A stretch of 64,000 nt of DNA from Pseudomonas lalucatii (GCF_018398425.1 NZ_JADPMV010000002.1:310001-374000), one strand, 5' to 3'; positions 51,810 through 60,997 are shown, counted from the first letter of the stretch. Notes: generated by a model from the letters alone, not told the origin. Translations and numbers: made by a program.

Positions 51810-52550
51810 ATGAGCTACAGCGCCCTCGACTGCCTGGCGCTGCTGATCGTGCTGGGCGGCTGCCTGGTGCAGGCCCTGCTGGGCATCGGCTTCGCCCTGC
51901 TGGCCGCCCCCCTGCTGTACCTGCTCGACCCCGGCTATGTGCCGGGGCCGGTATTGCTGCTGGGCTTCCTCCTGGCCTGCTGCATGCTGCTCGGCGAACG
52001 CCAGGCCCCGGCCTGGCGCCGGCCGCTGCCGGCCATCCTCGGGCGCCTGCCCGGGGCCTGGTGCGGCGGCCTGCTGCTGGGCCTGCTGCCCGGCGCCTGG
52101 CTCGGCCTGCTGCTGAGTGCCTGCGTGCTGCTGGCGGTGCTGTCCAGCTACCGCTGGCTGGCGCTGCCCTGCAGCCCGCGCAACCTGGCCCTGGCCGGCT
52201 TCTGTTCGGGGCTGATGGGCACCGCCACCGCGGTCGGCGGCCCGCCCATGGCGCTGGTCTACCAGGGCCGCGAGGCCGCCGATACCCGGGCCGAGCTGGC
52301 CGCCTTCTTCCTCCTGACCACCCCGGCCTCGCTGCTGGCGCTGCTCTACCAGGGGCGCCTGCCCCTCGACGACCTGCTCAGCGGCAGCCTCAAGCTGGCC
52401 CCCGGCGTGCTGGCCGGCTACGGCCTGGCGCTCTGCCTGCGCGGGCGCTTCGATCGGCACAACCCGCGGCGGCTGCTACTGCTGCTCGCCGGGCTGGCCG
52501 CCGGCGGCCTGCTGCTGCTCAGCCTGTGGCGGCTGTGGGCTGGAGCCTGA
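51810..52550 (+). CDS. TSUP-family (TauE/SafE-like) membrane permease
   Basis: A 246-residue permease with about eight helices. The two inverted halves show the TSUP pattern ALLIVLGGCLVQALLGIGFA, and LAGFCSGLMGTATAVGGPPM followed by ALVYQ. TSUP proteins move small organic or sulfur anions such as sulfite, sulfoacetate or thiosulfate, mostly outward. It is 24 bp after the DUF3726-like gene and ends the operon; its stop lies 5 bp from the convergent AttH-type gene. Export of a pathway by-product is plausible but unproven. Confidence 0.85.
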   Translation: MSYSALDCLALLIVLGGCLVQALLGIGFALLAAPLLYLLDPGYVPGPVLLLGFLLACCMLLGERQAPAWRRPLPAILGRLPGAWCGGLLLGLLPGAWLGLLLSACVLLAVLSSYRWLALPCSPRNLALAGFCSGLMGTATAVGGPPMALVYQGREAADTRAELAAFFLLTTPASLLALLYQGRLPLDDLLSGSLKLAPGVLAGYGLALCLRGRFDRHNPRRLLLLLAGLAAGGLLLLSLWRLWAGA

Positions 52551-52555
52551 CCCCC

Positions 52556-53629
52556 TCAATAGCCGGTCATCTCCAGATAGCCCACGCCCGAGTGGCTGCC
52601 GGCGAAGCGGATCGGGCCCTCCCAGTAGGGGAAGCGCGTGGCCATCCAGGAATCATCCTGCAGCGGAGCGGTGTCGACCGCCAGGCCCTTGGCGGCCACC
52701 TGCAGGGTCCAGCGGATCGGCATCCGCCGCCCCGCCACGCGCGCAAAGCCGGTCGGGGTCAGGCGGATGTCGCGTTCCTCCAGAGCCTGGCTGCTGCCAT
52801 CGGCGCCTATCCAGGTGCCCGCGCGGTAATGCCGGCCGTCGGCGTGGCGCAGCTGGAACAGCATCAGCTTGTCGCCCGAGTCCAGATGCAGGGAAAACCA
52901 GTCCCAGCCCAGCTGGTCCGCGGCCAGGGGCTGGCTGCTCCATTCGCGGTCGAGCCAGGCCAGGCCCTCGACCTCGCTGGCCTGGCCGTCCAGCTCGACC
53001 TCGCCCACGGCCCGCAGGAACGGCTGGCTGTAGTAGTAGGACGCCTGGCCCTGGCCGGACTTCTGGCTGTAGCCCTGGCGGCCGTGCAGCACCGGTCCCT
53101 GGTCGCTGCTCAGGCGCAGGCGATAGGCGAAGTCGCGGCCCCTGGCCCGCAGCTGCAATTCGCCCAGGCCGTCCTGCTGCGGCGCCAGGCTGCGCAGCTG
53201 CCAGTCGTCGATCCAGGCGTGCAACGGGGTCGCCTCGACTCCGGCCTGGCCGATGCCACCGCGGGCGAAGGTCTCGGCGAAACGATGGCCGTCGGGGCCG
53301 GTCAGCGCCGCATGGCCCATCCACAGGGTGCGGTTGTCCCAACCCGTCGCGCTGTCGCCGGGGCGCAGGGCGTTGCGAAACAGCGTCCACTGCAAGCCCC
53401 AGGACCGCCCCTGGCGATCCCTGAGGTTGGCGGTGAGGTACCACCACTCGATGCGGTAGTCCGGGTGGGCGCCGTGGTCGGCCGGAAACACCAGGGGCCT
53501 GCCCGGCTCGACTTGGGCGAAGGCCTCGGCGCCACTGCCGAGCCCGGCGAAACCCTGGGGCGACGGCGACTGGCCGTCGCAGGCCAGCAGCAGGCCGGCC
53601 AGTGCCAGCCCGATGCCTCTAGCGTTCAT
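52556..53629 (-). CDS. AttH/CrtC-like lipocalin-domain lipoprotein
   Basis: A 357-residue protein. The lipoprotein signal reads MNARGIGLALAGLLLACDG: the lipid-bearing Cys is followed by Asp, the classic signal for staying in the inner membrane (by analogy with Enterobacteria). The mature part is the AttH/CrtC hydroxyneurosporene-synthase-like fold, with FPADHGAHPDYRIEWWYLTA, WTLFRNALRP and LAWLDREWSSQPL. This fold usually accompanies FtsX-type ABC exporters, as here: the gene overlaps the permease gene by 11 bp. It likely passes a hydrophobic cargo; no carotenoid genes are near. Confidence 0.85.
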   Translation of the reverse strand: MNARGIGLALAGLLLACDGQSPSPQGFAGLGSGAEAFAQVEPGRPLVFPADHGAHPDYRIEWWYLTANLRDRQGRSWGLQWTLFRNALRPGDSATGWDNRTLWMGHAALTGPDGHRFAETFARGGIGQAGVEATPLHAWIDDWQLRSLAPQQDGLGELQLRARGRDFAYRLRLSSDQGPVLHGRQGYSQKSGQGQASYYYSQPFLRAVGEVELDGQASEVEGLAWLDREWSSQPLAADQLGWDWFSLHLDSGDKLMLFQLRHADGRHYRAGTWIGADGSSQALEERDIRLTPTGFARVAGRRMPIRWTLQVAAKGLAVDTAPLQDDSWMATRFPYWEGPIRFAGSHSGVGYLEMTGY

Positions 53630-56096
53630 CGGCGAAACTCCGCAGCAAGGCCGCCGGGCTGCTGCGCGCCAGGCGCCACAGCGGCCAGGCGACGGCCAGC
53701 AGGCTGGCCAGCAACGCCAGGCCGAACAGTTGCAGCAGTTGCCCGGGGAAGACCTGCAGCGGCAGGCGCCAGCCAAAGGCCTGCACGTTGACCACCGCCA
53801 CCAGCCACCAGGCCAGCAGCAGCCCCAGGGGCAACGCCAACAGCAGCGTCAGGGCGGCCAGCAGCAGGGTCTGGGCGAGGCTCAGCCAGGCCAGGCGCCG
53901 GCGCGTCACCCCTACCGCCCAGAGCGGCGCCAGCTGGTTCAGGCGGCTCTGGCCGAGGGTCAGCAGACTGATGAACAGCGCCACCCCGGCGACGCCCAGG
54001 GTCAGGCTGTTGAGCGCGGCGGTAGCGGCGAAGGTGCGCTCGAACACCCTCGCGGACCAGGCCTTGAGCGAGGCCTGGTCGATCAATCGGCTGTCGTCCA
54101 GGGCGAAGCGCGCCTGCAGCGCCTGGATCAGTCCGGGCACCGCCTCGGGGGCCAGGCGCAGGCCGAAGCTGCGCGGCGCCAACCCCGGCCAGTGGCGCCG
54201 CAGGCCCGTGGCGGCGACCAGCACATGGCCCTTGGGGTTGCCATAGTCGGCGTAGATGGCCAGCACCTCCAGGCGCCAGTCGCCTTGCGGGGAGGCCAGG
54301 GTCAGGTGCTCGCCCAGCTGCAGGTCTAGGCGCCGCGCCAACTGTTCGCTGAGCATCAGCCCTTCGCCTGCGGCCAGGCGCGTCCAGGGATCGGCCGAGG
54401 CCTGCAGCAACGGCCAGTGCGCGCGGTAATGCGGGTGATCGCGGATGCCGGTCAGCTCGACCGGCCAGCCTTGCACCGGCAACTCGACCCGCCAGCTGGG
54501 CAGCACGGCGCGCACCTCGGGGCGCCGCTGCAGCCAGGCCGCGATGGCCCCGGCCTGCTCGACGTCGGCCGGGGTCAGGTACAGCTCGGCGGCCAGGCGC
54601 TGGTCGAGCCAGGAGGTGAAGGTGCGGCGAAAGCCCTCGGTCATGCTGCCGACCCCGACGCTCGCCGCCAGCGCCAGCAGCAGGGCCATCAATGCCAAGG
54701 CCAGGCCTGGCAACTGCTGCCGACTGTCGGCGACGAACCACTGGAGCAGCGGCCGCCGGCAACGGGGCAACAACCCCGCCAGCAGCAGGTCGAGCAGCAC
54801 CGGCAGGGCCAGCGCCGCGCCCAGCAGCAAGGCGGCGAGGCCGACGAAGCCGGCCAGCAGGCTGTCGCTCAGCCACAGGGTCGCCAGGGCCTGCCCCGCC
54901 AGCACCGTGGCCAGCAGCCCCTGGCGCCGCAGGCCCTGTGTCTGGGCCTGCCGCCAGGCCTGCGCCTGGGCCAGGGCCAGCACCGGCATCCGCGCGGCGC
55001 GCAGCAGGCTGCCGGCACCGGCCAGCAGGGCGCCGAGCAGACAGATCGCCAGCGCGCCCAGCCACCAACTCGGCGCCAGGCTGAGCTGCCCGGCCACCTC
55101 GGCGCCATACAGGCCGCGCAGGCTGGCGACGACATCCGGCAGCAGCCAGGCGGCCAGGGCATAGCCGCTGGCCAACCCGGCCAGCCCACCGATCAGCCCC
55201 AGCAGCGCCAGCTCCAGGCCGAGGGCCAAGAGTAGCCCCCGCAGACTGACCCCGCAGGCCCGCAGGCTGCGCAGCAGCGCCCGGCGCTGTTCCAGGGCCA
55301 GGCCTATGGCGGCGTGGACGATAAACAGGCCGACGACGAAGGCCAGCAGGCCCAGGGCGCTGAGGTTGAGGTGGAAACTGTCGGTCAGCTGCGCCAGGTC
55401 CGCCGCCTGATCGCCGCGGCGCAGCACCAGCTGCTCGGCCAGCCCTGCCGGCAGTCGGGTCCCGGCGCCTTCGAACTCGCTGTCGAGCAGCAGTCGCGAC
55501 AGCTGTCCGGGCGCATCGAGCACCCGCTGGGCCACACCGATGTCCACCAGCAGCACACCGGGCGCCAGGCCCGGCCAGACCTGCAGCGGCGGCAACGCCT
55601 GGCCGGTCTCGCCGAGCGGCTGCGCGCCGGGCGCCAGCCCCAGCTGGGCGAGGGTCTCGGCGGCGATCCAGGTACGCCCTGGCGGGCCGAGGAAGGTCGC
55701 CAACTGCTGGCGCCCGGCCGCCTGGCCCGCCAGTCCGCTGCCGGCCGGCAGCGTCAGGGGTTCGATGCCGATCAGCTGCAGACGCGGCTCGCTCTGCCCA
55801 CGCAGCCGCAGGCGGCCCTGCAGCAGCGGCGACACCGGCCAGCCGGCGCGGCGCAGCGCGACGAACAGTTGCTGGCTGAACAGGCCGCCGTGGCGTGCCA
55901 TGAGGGCCGGCTGGCGCTCGCCACCGAGCAGCCGGTCGGCCCGTGCGTAGCTGTCGCGGGCCTGGCCGTTCAACGCCTGTACCCCGCTCCACAGGGCGCT
56001 CGCCAGCCACAGGCCGGTGAGCACGGCGAACAGCTGCACCGGGTGACGCCACCAGTGACTGGCCAGGCTGTGCAGGGTCCACCGGAGCACGCCCAC
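53619..56096 (-). CDS. FtsX/MacB-type ABC permease
   Basis: An 825-residue inner-membrane protein with about ten helices and two FtsX cores: one around residues 265-400 (LLAFVVGLFIVHAAIGLALE) and one at the C-terminus (LTLGVAGVALFISLLTLGQS). Large periplasmic loops separate helices 1 and 2 of each half. This double-FtsX form is found in AttF/AttG-like exporters and differs from LolCE (two separate subunits). It starts 2 bp after the ATPase stop, overlaps the lipocalin gene, and together they form a three-gene export system. Cargo unknown, probably a lipid or lipid-linked compound. Confidence 0.88.
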   Translation of the reverse strand: MGVLRWTLHSLASHWWRHPVQLFAVLTGLWLASALWSGVQALNGQARDSYARADRLLGGERQPALMARHGGLFSQQLFVALRRAGWPVSPLLQGRLRLRGQSEPRLQLIGIEPLTLPAGSGLAGQAAGRQQLATFLGPPGRTWIAAETLAQLGLAPGAQPLGETGQALPPLQVWPGLAPGVLLVDIGVAQRVLDAPGQLSRLLLDSEFEGAGTRLPAGLAEQLVLRRGDQAADLAQLTDSFHLNLSALGLLAFVVGLFIVHAAIGLALEQRRALLRSLRACGVSLRGLLLALGLELALLGLIGGLAGLASGYALAAWLLPDVVASLRGLYGAEVAGQLSLAPSWWLGALAICLLGALLAGAGSLLRAARMPVLALAQAQAWRQAQTQGLRRQGLLATVLAGQALATLWLSDSLLAGFVGLAALLLGAALALPVLLDLLLAGLLPRCRRPLLQWFVADSRQQLPGLALALMALLLALAASVGVGSMTEGFRRTFTSWLDQRLAAELYLTPADVEQAGAIAAWLQRRPEVRAVLPSWRVELPVQGWPVELTGIRDHPHYRAHWPLLQASADPWTRLAAGEGLMLSEQLARRLDLQLGEHLTLASPQGDWRLEVLAIYADYGNPKGHVLVAATGLRRHWPGLAPRSFGLRLAPEAVPGLIQALQARFALDDSRLIDQASLKAWSARVFERTFAATAALNSLTLGVAGVALFISLLTLGQSRLNQLAPLWAVGVTRRRLAWLSLAQTLLLAALTLLLALPLGLLLAWWLVAVVNVQAFGWRLPLQVFPGQLLQLFGLALLASLLAVAWPLWRLARSSPAALLRSFADER

Positions 56097-56098
56097 CT

Positions 56099-56767
56099 TC
56101 AGCGCTCCGTCGCTTCCAGCAGGCGGCCGCCGTGCAGGATCAGGCGACGCTGCAGGCGCGCCGCCACCTGCGGACTATGGGTCACCATCAACAGGCTGGT
56201 GGCACTGTCGCCGAGCAGATCCAGCAACAACGCCAGGACCTCGTCGGCGCTGCGCTCGTCCAGGCTGCCGGTGGGCTCGTCGGCCAGCAGCAGCGGCGGT
56301 CGCGCGGCCAACGCCCGGCCCAGGGCCACTCGCTGCTGCTGACCCACGGAAAGCTGTTCGGGGTAACGACGCAACACGGTCGCCAGGCCCAGGCGCTCGC
56401 TCAGCTCGGCCTGCCACTGCGCGTCATGACGCCCGGCCAGGCGCGCCTGGAACGCCAGGTTGTCGGCAACCGACAGGCTGGCGATCAGATTGAACTGCTG
56501 GAACACCAGGCCGATGCCATGGCGCCGCCAGGCCGCCCGCTGGGATTCGTCGAGCCGCTCCAGGGCGCGCCCGTCGATCCGGATGCTGCCGGCGTCGGCG
56601 CGGTCGAGGCCGGCCACCAGGTGCAGTAGGGTGCTCTTGCCGCTGCCGGACTCGCCCATCAGCGCCAGGCTGGCGCCGCGCTCCAGTTGCAGGTCGACCC
56701 CGCGCAGCACCGGCAAGGGGCCCTGCGGCGTCGAGTAGTTCTTGTACAAGCCCTGAATGCTGAGCAT
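56099..56767 (-). CDS. ABC transporter ATP-binding protein (LolD/MacB type)
   Basis: A 222-residue ATPase from ATG 56767 (MLSIQGLYKNYSTPQG). Walker A GESGSGKSTLL, Q-loop FQQFNLIASLSV, Walker B LLLADEPTGSLDE and H-loop VTHS are present. The signature is LSVGQQQRVALGRAL, with Val in place of the second Gly-flanking Gly position of LSGGQ, an uncommon substitution that may still be functional. The frame extends to 56845 without homology. It is first in the operon ATPase-permease-lipocalin, whose promoter should lie in 56768-56925, back to back with ohr. Confidence 0.9.
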   Translation of the reverse strand: MLSIQGLYKNYSTPQGPLPVLRGVDLQLERGASLALMGESGSGKSTLLHLVAGLDRADAGSIRIDGRALERLDESQRAAWRRHGIGLVFQQFNLIASLSVADNLAFQARLAGRHDAQWQAELSERLGLATVLRRYPEQLSVGQQQRVALGRALAARPPLLLADEPTGSLDERSADEVLALLLDLLGDSATSLLMVTHSPQVAARLQRRLILHGGRLLEATER

Positions 56768-56925
56768 CTGCAAACCACCCCGGCGAGCACTGCCCGGCGA
56801 CGAATGCCGGGCACCGGCCAAGGAGAGTCTAGCGCCGCACGGCAATCGACCAGGCGAATCGCGCAGAAACTGATTTACTGAAGGAGTGCAGCGTCGCGCT
56901 CACGCAACCGAACAGGAGAGCCCCG

Positions 56926-57348
56926 ATGAAAGTTCTGTACTCGACCCAGGCGACCGCCACAGGCGGCCGCACCGGCAAGGCCAGCACTGCCGATGGCGCC
57001 CTGGCCGTGACCCTGACCACGCCCATGGAACTGGGTGGCCCGGGCGGCGAGGGCAACAATCCTGAACAACTCTTTGCCGCCGGCTATTCGGCCTGCTTCC
57101 TCGGTGCGATCAAGTTCGTCGCCGGCAAGCAGAAGGTCGCGATCAGCGACGACAGCTCGGTCACCGCCACCGTTGGCATCGGCGCCCGCGACGACGGCGA
57201 GGGCTTCGGCCTGGACGTGGCCCTGGAGGTCCGCCTGCCGGGCATCAATCACGCCGAGGCCGAGGCGATCGTCGGCCAGGCCCATGTGGTCTGCCCCTAC
57301 TCCCACGCCACCCGCAACGGCCTGGTCGTGCGCACTATCGTGCTGTAG
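56926..57348 (+). CDS. ohr: Organic hydroperoxide resistance protein Ohr
   Basis: A 140-residue thiol peroxidase of the Ohr/OsmC family. The two redox cysteines are Cys57 (AAGYSACFLGAI) and Cys123 (VVCPYSHATRNG); Arg15 and Glu47 match the residues that activate the peroxidatic Cys. Ohr reduces organic and fatty-acid hydroperoxides using lipoylated proteins. No ohrR regulator is next to it in this window. The gene ends before a bidirectional terminator shared with the convergent ahpF. Confidence 0.94.
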   Translation: MKVLYSTQATATGGRTGKASTADGALAVTLTTPMELGGPGGEGNNPEQLFAAGYSACFLGAIKFVAGKQKVAISDDSSVTATVGIGARDDGEGFGLDVALEVRLPGINHAEAEAIVGQAHVVCPYSHATRNGLVVRTIVL

Positions 57349-57398
57349 CCGATGCCCGACCACTGCGCCGGACTGGCAAGGCGCGATAAACCCAAAGA

Positions 57399-57426
57399 AA
57401 ACGGCTAACCCTGGGGTTAGCCGTTT
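57399..57426. terminator. Bidirectional terminator between ohr and ahpF
   Basis: A perfect 12-bp stem (aaacggctaacc / ggttagccgttt) with a four-base loop. It ends in TTT toward the right and is preceded by AAA for leftward transcription from ahpF. Confidence 0.85.
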
Positions 57427-57452
57427 CTCTGTTTCGCCGGTCGATCAGCCCA

Positions 57453-59009
57453 TCAGACCGAGCGGATCAGGTGATCGAAGGCGGAGAGCGAAGCCTTGGC
57501 GCCCTCGCCCACGGCGATGACGATCTGCTTGTACGGCACGGTGGTCACGTCGCCGGCGGCGAAGATACCCGGCACCGAGGTCTCGCCGCGCGAGTCGACG
57601 ATGATCTCGCCGCGCGGCGACAGCTCGATGGCGCCCTTGAGCCAGTCGCTGTTGGGCAGCAGGCCGATCTGCACGAAGATGCCTTCCAGCTCGAGCGTGT
57701 GCAGCTCGTCGCTGGTGCGATCCTTGTAGACCAGCGCGTTGACCTTCTGGCCGTCGCCTTTGACTTCGGTCGTCAGGGCGCTCTTGATCACGGTGACGTT
57801 GGCCAGGCTGCCCAGCTTCTTCTGCAGCACCGCATCGGCGCGCAGCTGGCTGTCGAACTCGATCAGGGTGACGTGGGCGACCAGGCCGGCCAGGTCGATG
57901 GCCGCCTCGACCCCGGAGTTGCCGCCGCCGATCACCGCCACCCGCTTGCCTTTGAACAGCGGACCGTCGCAGTGCGGGCAGTAGGCCACGCCACGGCCGC
58001 GGTACTGCTGCTCGCCGGGCACGTTCATCTCGCGCCAGCGGGCGCCGGTGGCGAGGATCAGGGTCTTGGCCTTGAGGCTGGCGCCACTGTCGAAGCGCAC
58101 CTCGTGCAGGCCGCCGGCACTGCTGGCCGGGATCAGCGCGCTGGCGCGCTGCAGGTTCATGATGTCGACGTCGTACTGTTTGACGTGCTCTTCCAGGGCG
58201 CGGGCCAGCTTCGGCCCCTCGGTCTCCTGCACCGAGATGAAGTTCTCGATGGCCATGGTGTCCAGCACCTGACCACCGAAGCGCTCGGCGGCGACGCCGG
58301 TGCGAATGCCCTTGCGCGCGGCATAGATGGCGGCCGCGGCGCCGGCCGGGCCGCCGCCGACCACCAGCACGTCGAACGCCGCCTTGGCGTTGAGCTTCTC
58401 GGCATCCCGGGCGCTGGCGCCGGTGTCGAGCTTGGCGAGGATCTGCTCGGCGTCCATGCGCCCCTGGCCGAACAGTTCGCCGTTCAGGTAGATGCTCGGC
58501 ACCGACATGATCTGCCGCGCCTCGACTTCGTCCTGGAACAGCGCGCCGTCGATGGCGACGTGGCGGATGCTGGGGTTGAGTACCGCCATCAGGTTCAGCG
58601 CCTGGACCACGTCCGGGCAGTTCTGGCAGGACAGCGAGAAGTAGCTCTCGAAGCGGAAATCGCCTTCCAGGCCCTGGATCTGCTCGATCACCTCGGCCGC
58701 CAGCTTGGACGGGTGGCCGCCGACCTGCAGGAGCGCCAGCACCAGCGAGGTGAACTCGTGGCCCATGGGGATGCCGGCGAACCGCAGGCCGATGTCCGCA
58801 CCGGGGCGCTCGAGCGAGAACGACGGCACGCGGCTGTCGCGGCCATCGGTCTTCAGGGCGATCTTGTCGCTCAGGCTGACGATGTCCTGCAGCAGCGCGA
58901 GCAGTTCCCGGGATTTGTCGCTGTCATCGAGGGACGCGACTATCTCGAACGGCAGGGTGACCTTCTCGAGGTAGGCCTTCAACTGGGCTTTCAGATTGGC
59001 GTCCAACAT
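57453..59009 (-). CDS. ahpF: Alkyl hydroperoxide reductase subunit F
   Basis: A 518-residue flavoprotein disulfide reductase with the AhpF layout: two N-terminal thioredoxin-like folds with the redox CxxC in [10 protein letters not shown] (about residues 129-132), then FAD site [20 protein letters not shown], the thioredoxin-reductase-type disulfide AYCPHCDGP, and NAD(P)H site [17 protein letters not shown]. It passes electrons from NADH to AhpC. It lies 154 bp after ahpC on the same strand, with a terminator-like hairpin in between. Confidence 0.96.
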   Translation of the reverse strand: MLDANLKAQLKAYLEKVTLPFEIVASLDDSDKSRELLALLQDIVSLSDKIALKTDGRDSRVPSFSLERPGADIGLRFAGIPMGHEFTSLVLALLQVGGHPSKLAAEVIEQIQGLEGDFRFESYFSLSCQNCPDVVQALNLMAVLNPSIRHVAIDGALFQDEVEARQIMSVPSIYLNGELFGQGRMDAEQILAKLDTGASARDAEKLNAKAAFDVLVVGGGPAGAAAAIYAARKGIRTGVAAERFGGQVLDTMAIENFISVQETEGPKLARALEEHVKQYDVDIMNLQRASALIPASSAGGLHEVRFDSGASLKAKTLILATGARWREMNVPGEQQYRGRGVAYCPHCDGPLFKGKRVAVIGGGNSGVEAAIDLAGLVAHVTLIEFDSQLRADAVLQKKLGSLANVTVIKSALTTEVKGDGQKVNALVYKDRTSDELHTLELEGIFVQIGLLPNSDWLKGAIELSPRGEIIVDSRGETSVPGIFAAGDVTTVPYKQIVIAVGEGAKASLSAFDHLIRSV

Positions 59010-59045
59010 GGCGAAATGTCCTCAATGACGAAATTCGGGCAATAA

Positions 59046-59074
59046 AATGCCCGGGCGGATCGCGCCCGGGCATT
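59046..59074 (-). terminator. Attenuating hairpin between ahpC and ahpF
   Basis: A 12-bp stem (aatgcccgggcg / cgcccgggcatt) with a five-base loop. On the minus strand it is followed by TTTATT-type T-rich sequence. It would stop part of the transcripts after ahpC, giving more AhpC than AhpF. Confidence 0.7.
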
Positions 59075-59163
59075 CGGGCACTAGAAGGGCTGGGTTGCAG
59101 CCCTAACAGCGCAGAGGGGTTCCCGGCTCCGGAGCAGCTGCCCGGAGCGGGAAGGCGGCAGAT

Positions 59164-59727
59164 TTAGATCTTGCCGACCAGGTCCAGCGACGGGGCCAGG
59201 GTGGCTTCGCCTTCCTTCCACTTGGCCGGGCACACTTCGCCCGGGTGAGCGGCGGTGTACTGGGCGGCCTTCAGCTTGCGCAGGGTCTCGGAGATGTCGC
59301 GGGCGATCTCGTTGGAGTGGATTTCCACGGTCTTGATCACGCCTTCCGGGTTGACCAGGAAGGTGCCGCGCAGGGCCAGGCCTTCTTCGGCGATGTGCAC
59401 GCCGAAAGCGTTGGTCAGGGCGTGGGTCGGATCGCCGATCAGCGGGAACTGAGCCTTGCTGACGGCCGGGGAAGTCTCGTGCCAGACCTTGTGCGAGAAG
59501 TGGGTATCGGTGGTGACGATGTACACCTCGGTGTTGGCATCACGGAACGCGGCGTAGTTGTTGGCGGCGTCTTCGATCTCGGTCGGGCAGTTGAAGGTGA
59601 AGGCTGCCGGCATGAAGATCAGCACCGACCACTTGCCCTTCAGGGACTGCTCGGTGACTTCGATGAACTTGCCGTTGTGGAAAGCGTTGGCCTTGAAGGG
59701 TTGAACTTGGGTGTTGATGAGGTTCAT
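59164..59727 (-). CDS. ahpC: Alkyl hydroperoxide reductase subunit C (peroxiredoxin)
   Basis: A 187-residue typical 2-Cys peroxiredoxin. The peroxidatic Cys47 lies in PAAFTFNCPTEIED and the resolving Cys in HPGEVCPAKWKEGE near the C-terminus. It reduces hydrogen peroxide, peroxynitrite and organic peroxides, and is recycled by AhpF. I chose MNLINTQVQPF at 59727, with AAGGAAG upstream; the frame to 59811 runs through the promoter. The AT-rich upstream region (59740-59800) fits OxyR control but no complete OxyR site could be assembled. Confidence 0.96.
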   Translation of the reverse strand: MNLINTQVQPFKANAFHNGKFIEVTEQSLKGKWSVLIFMPAAFTFNCPTEIEDAANNYAAFRDANTEVYIVTTDTHFSHKVWHETSPAVSKAQFPLIGDPTHALTNAFGVHIAEEGLALRGTFLVNPEGVIKTVEIHSNEIARDISETLRKLKAAQYTAAHPGEVCPAKWKEGEATLAPSLDLVGKI

Positions 59728-59804
59728 CTCTGCTTCCTTTTGAGGGTTGAGAATTTTGACCCGGCGAATCTTATAGATAGATGTTCTAAAAATCCTATTG
59801 AATG

Positions 59805-59825
59805 AGCCCATCGGACCGATGGGCT
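59805..59825. repeat. Perfect 21-bp palindrome upstream of ahpC
   Basis: agcccatcgg, a central a, and ccgatgggct. It lies between the quinone oxidoreductase stop (59906) and the ahpC promoter area. It may be the oxidoreductase terminator hairpin (followed by a T-rich ATTTTT on the minus strand about 15 bases later) or a regulator site. Confidence 0.5.
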
Positions 59826-59905
59826 ATCTCAATCGTGTCCCATGGAACCCATCGAGAAATCTATCCGGGGCATCGCCGCAGGCTGCGACTGTGCCCCGGC
59901 CCCGC

Positions 59906-60871
59906 TCAGGCCAGACTGCCGTCGATCAGCAGTGCCAGCTTGCCGCTGACCTGGTTGCCGGCCAGCTCGGCGAAGGCCAGCTCGGCCTCCTCGGGCGGAA
60001 AGCTGCGCATCAGCTGCGGTTTGAGCCGGCCCTCGGCGAACAGCGGCCAGACCTGCTGCTGCAGCTCGCGCAGCAGATCCGCCTTGAACTGCTCGTCGCG
60101 GCTGCGCAGGGTGGAACCGATCAGCTGGATGCGCTTGCCCAGCAGCAGCGCCAGATCCAGCTCGGCCTGGCGTCCGCCCATCAGGCCGATATTGATCCAG
60201 CGGCCGTCCTGGGCCAGCAGCTCCAGGTTGAGCGCGGCATAGTTGCCGCCTACCGGGTCGAGGATCACGTCGAACGGGCCGAAGTCGCGCAGCGCCTGTA
60301 GGCCGTCGCCTTCGCGCAGCACGCCGCCCTGGGCCCCCAGGGACTCGCAATAGGCCAGGCGCTCGGCCGAACCGACGCTGACCCAACAGGGGTTACCGAA
60401 GGCCTTGCACAACTGGATGGCCGCCGAGCCCACGCCGCTGGCGCCGGCATGCAGCAGGACCTTCTCCCCCGGCTTCAGGCCGGCCAGCTGGAACAGATTG
60501 AGCCAGGCGGTGGCATAGACCTCAGGCACGACCGCGGCTTCGGCCAGGGAAAGCCCCTCCGGCAGCGGCAATGCATGCCGCCCGTCGACCACCACCTCCT
60601 CGGCCATGCCGCCACCGGCGAGCAGGGCGCAGACCCGGTCTCCGACCTGCCAGTCGCAGCCGGCGCCGACCTCGCTGACGATGCCCGCGCATTCCAGGCC
60701 GAGCGCCGCACTCGCCCCCGGCGGCGGCGGATACAGACCGGCGCGCTGCAACAGGTCGGCCCGATTCAATCCGGCCGCCGCCACGCGGATGCGAATTTCC
60801 CCCACATCACAGGCCGGACTGGGCTGCTGCGCCCATTCCGTCCGGCCTTCAACGCCTTGCAATGCCTTCAC
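59906..60871 (-). CDS. NADPH:quinone oxidoreductase (MDR, PIG3-like)
   Basis: A 321-residue zinc-free medium-chain reductase. The GTG start at 60871 is supported by GGAGG four bases upstream and by the product start MKALQGVEGRTEW; the longer frame to 60934 lacks family sequence. Substrate and cofactor segments: VAAAGLNRADLLQRAGLYPP, PGEKVLLHAGASGVGSAAIQ and WVSVGSAERLAYCESLGA. PIG3-type enzymes reduce quinones with NADPH one electron at a time. It is divergent from prc. Confidence 0.9.
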   Translation of the reverse strand: MKALQGVEGRTEWAQQPSPACDVGEIRIRVAAAGLNRADLLQRAGLYPPPPGASAALGLECAGIVSEVGAGCDWQVGDRVCALLAGGGMAEEVVVDGRHALPLPEGLSLAEAAVVPEVYATAWLNLFQLAGLKPGEKVLLHAGASGVGSAAIQLCKAFGNPCWVSVGSAERLAYCESLGAQGGVLREGDGLQALRDFGPFDVILDPVGGNYAALNLELLAQDGRWINIGLMGGRQAELDLALLLGKRIQLIGSTLRSRDEQFKADLLRELQQQVWPLFAEGRLKPQLMRSFPPEEAELAFAELAGNQVSGKLALLIDGSLA

Positions 60872-60997
60872 GCTGCCTCCATAGTGGATTTGAACGGGTC
60901 CGACGGTTTCGCTGGGCCTCTGCTTTGCGCCCATGGAACTCGGCGCCCCTCAAGACGGCCTAATATGCGTTATCAATTACCCCCGCGTCGAATCAGC

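Noticed and set aside
51140..53791. 883-codon plus-strand open frame
   Set aside because: It runs through the DUF3726-like, TSUP and lipocalin genes in another frame or on the opposite strand. Its product is Arg/Pro/Ala/Gly-rich without domains, the usual shadow in GC-rich coding DNA.
59740..59830. OxyR binding site upstream of ahpC
   Set aside because: ATAG and CTAT half-elements are present, but not with the required seven-base spacings.
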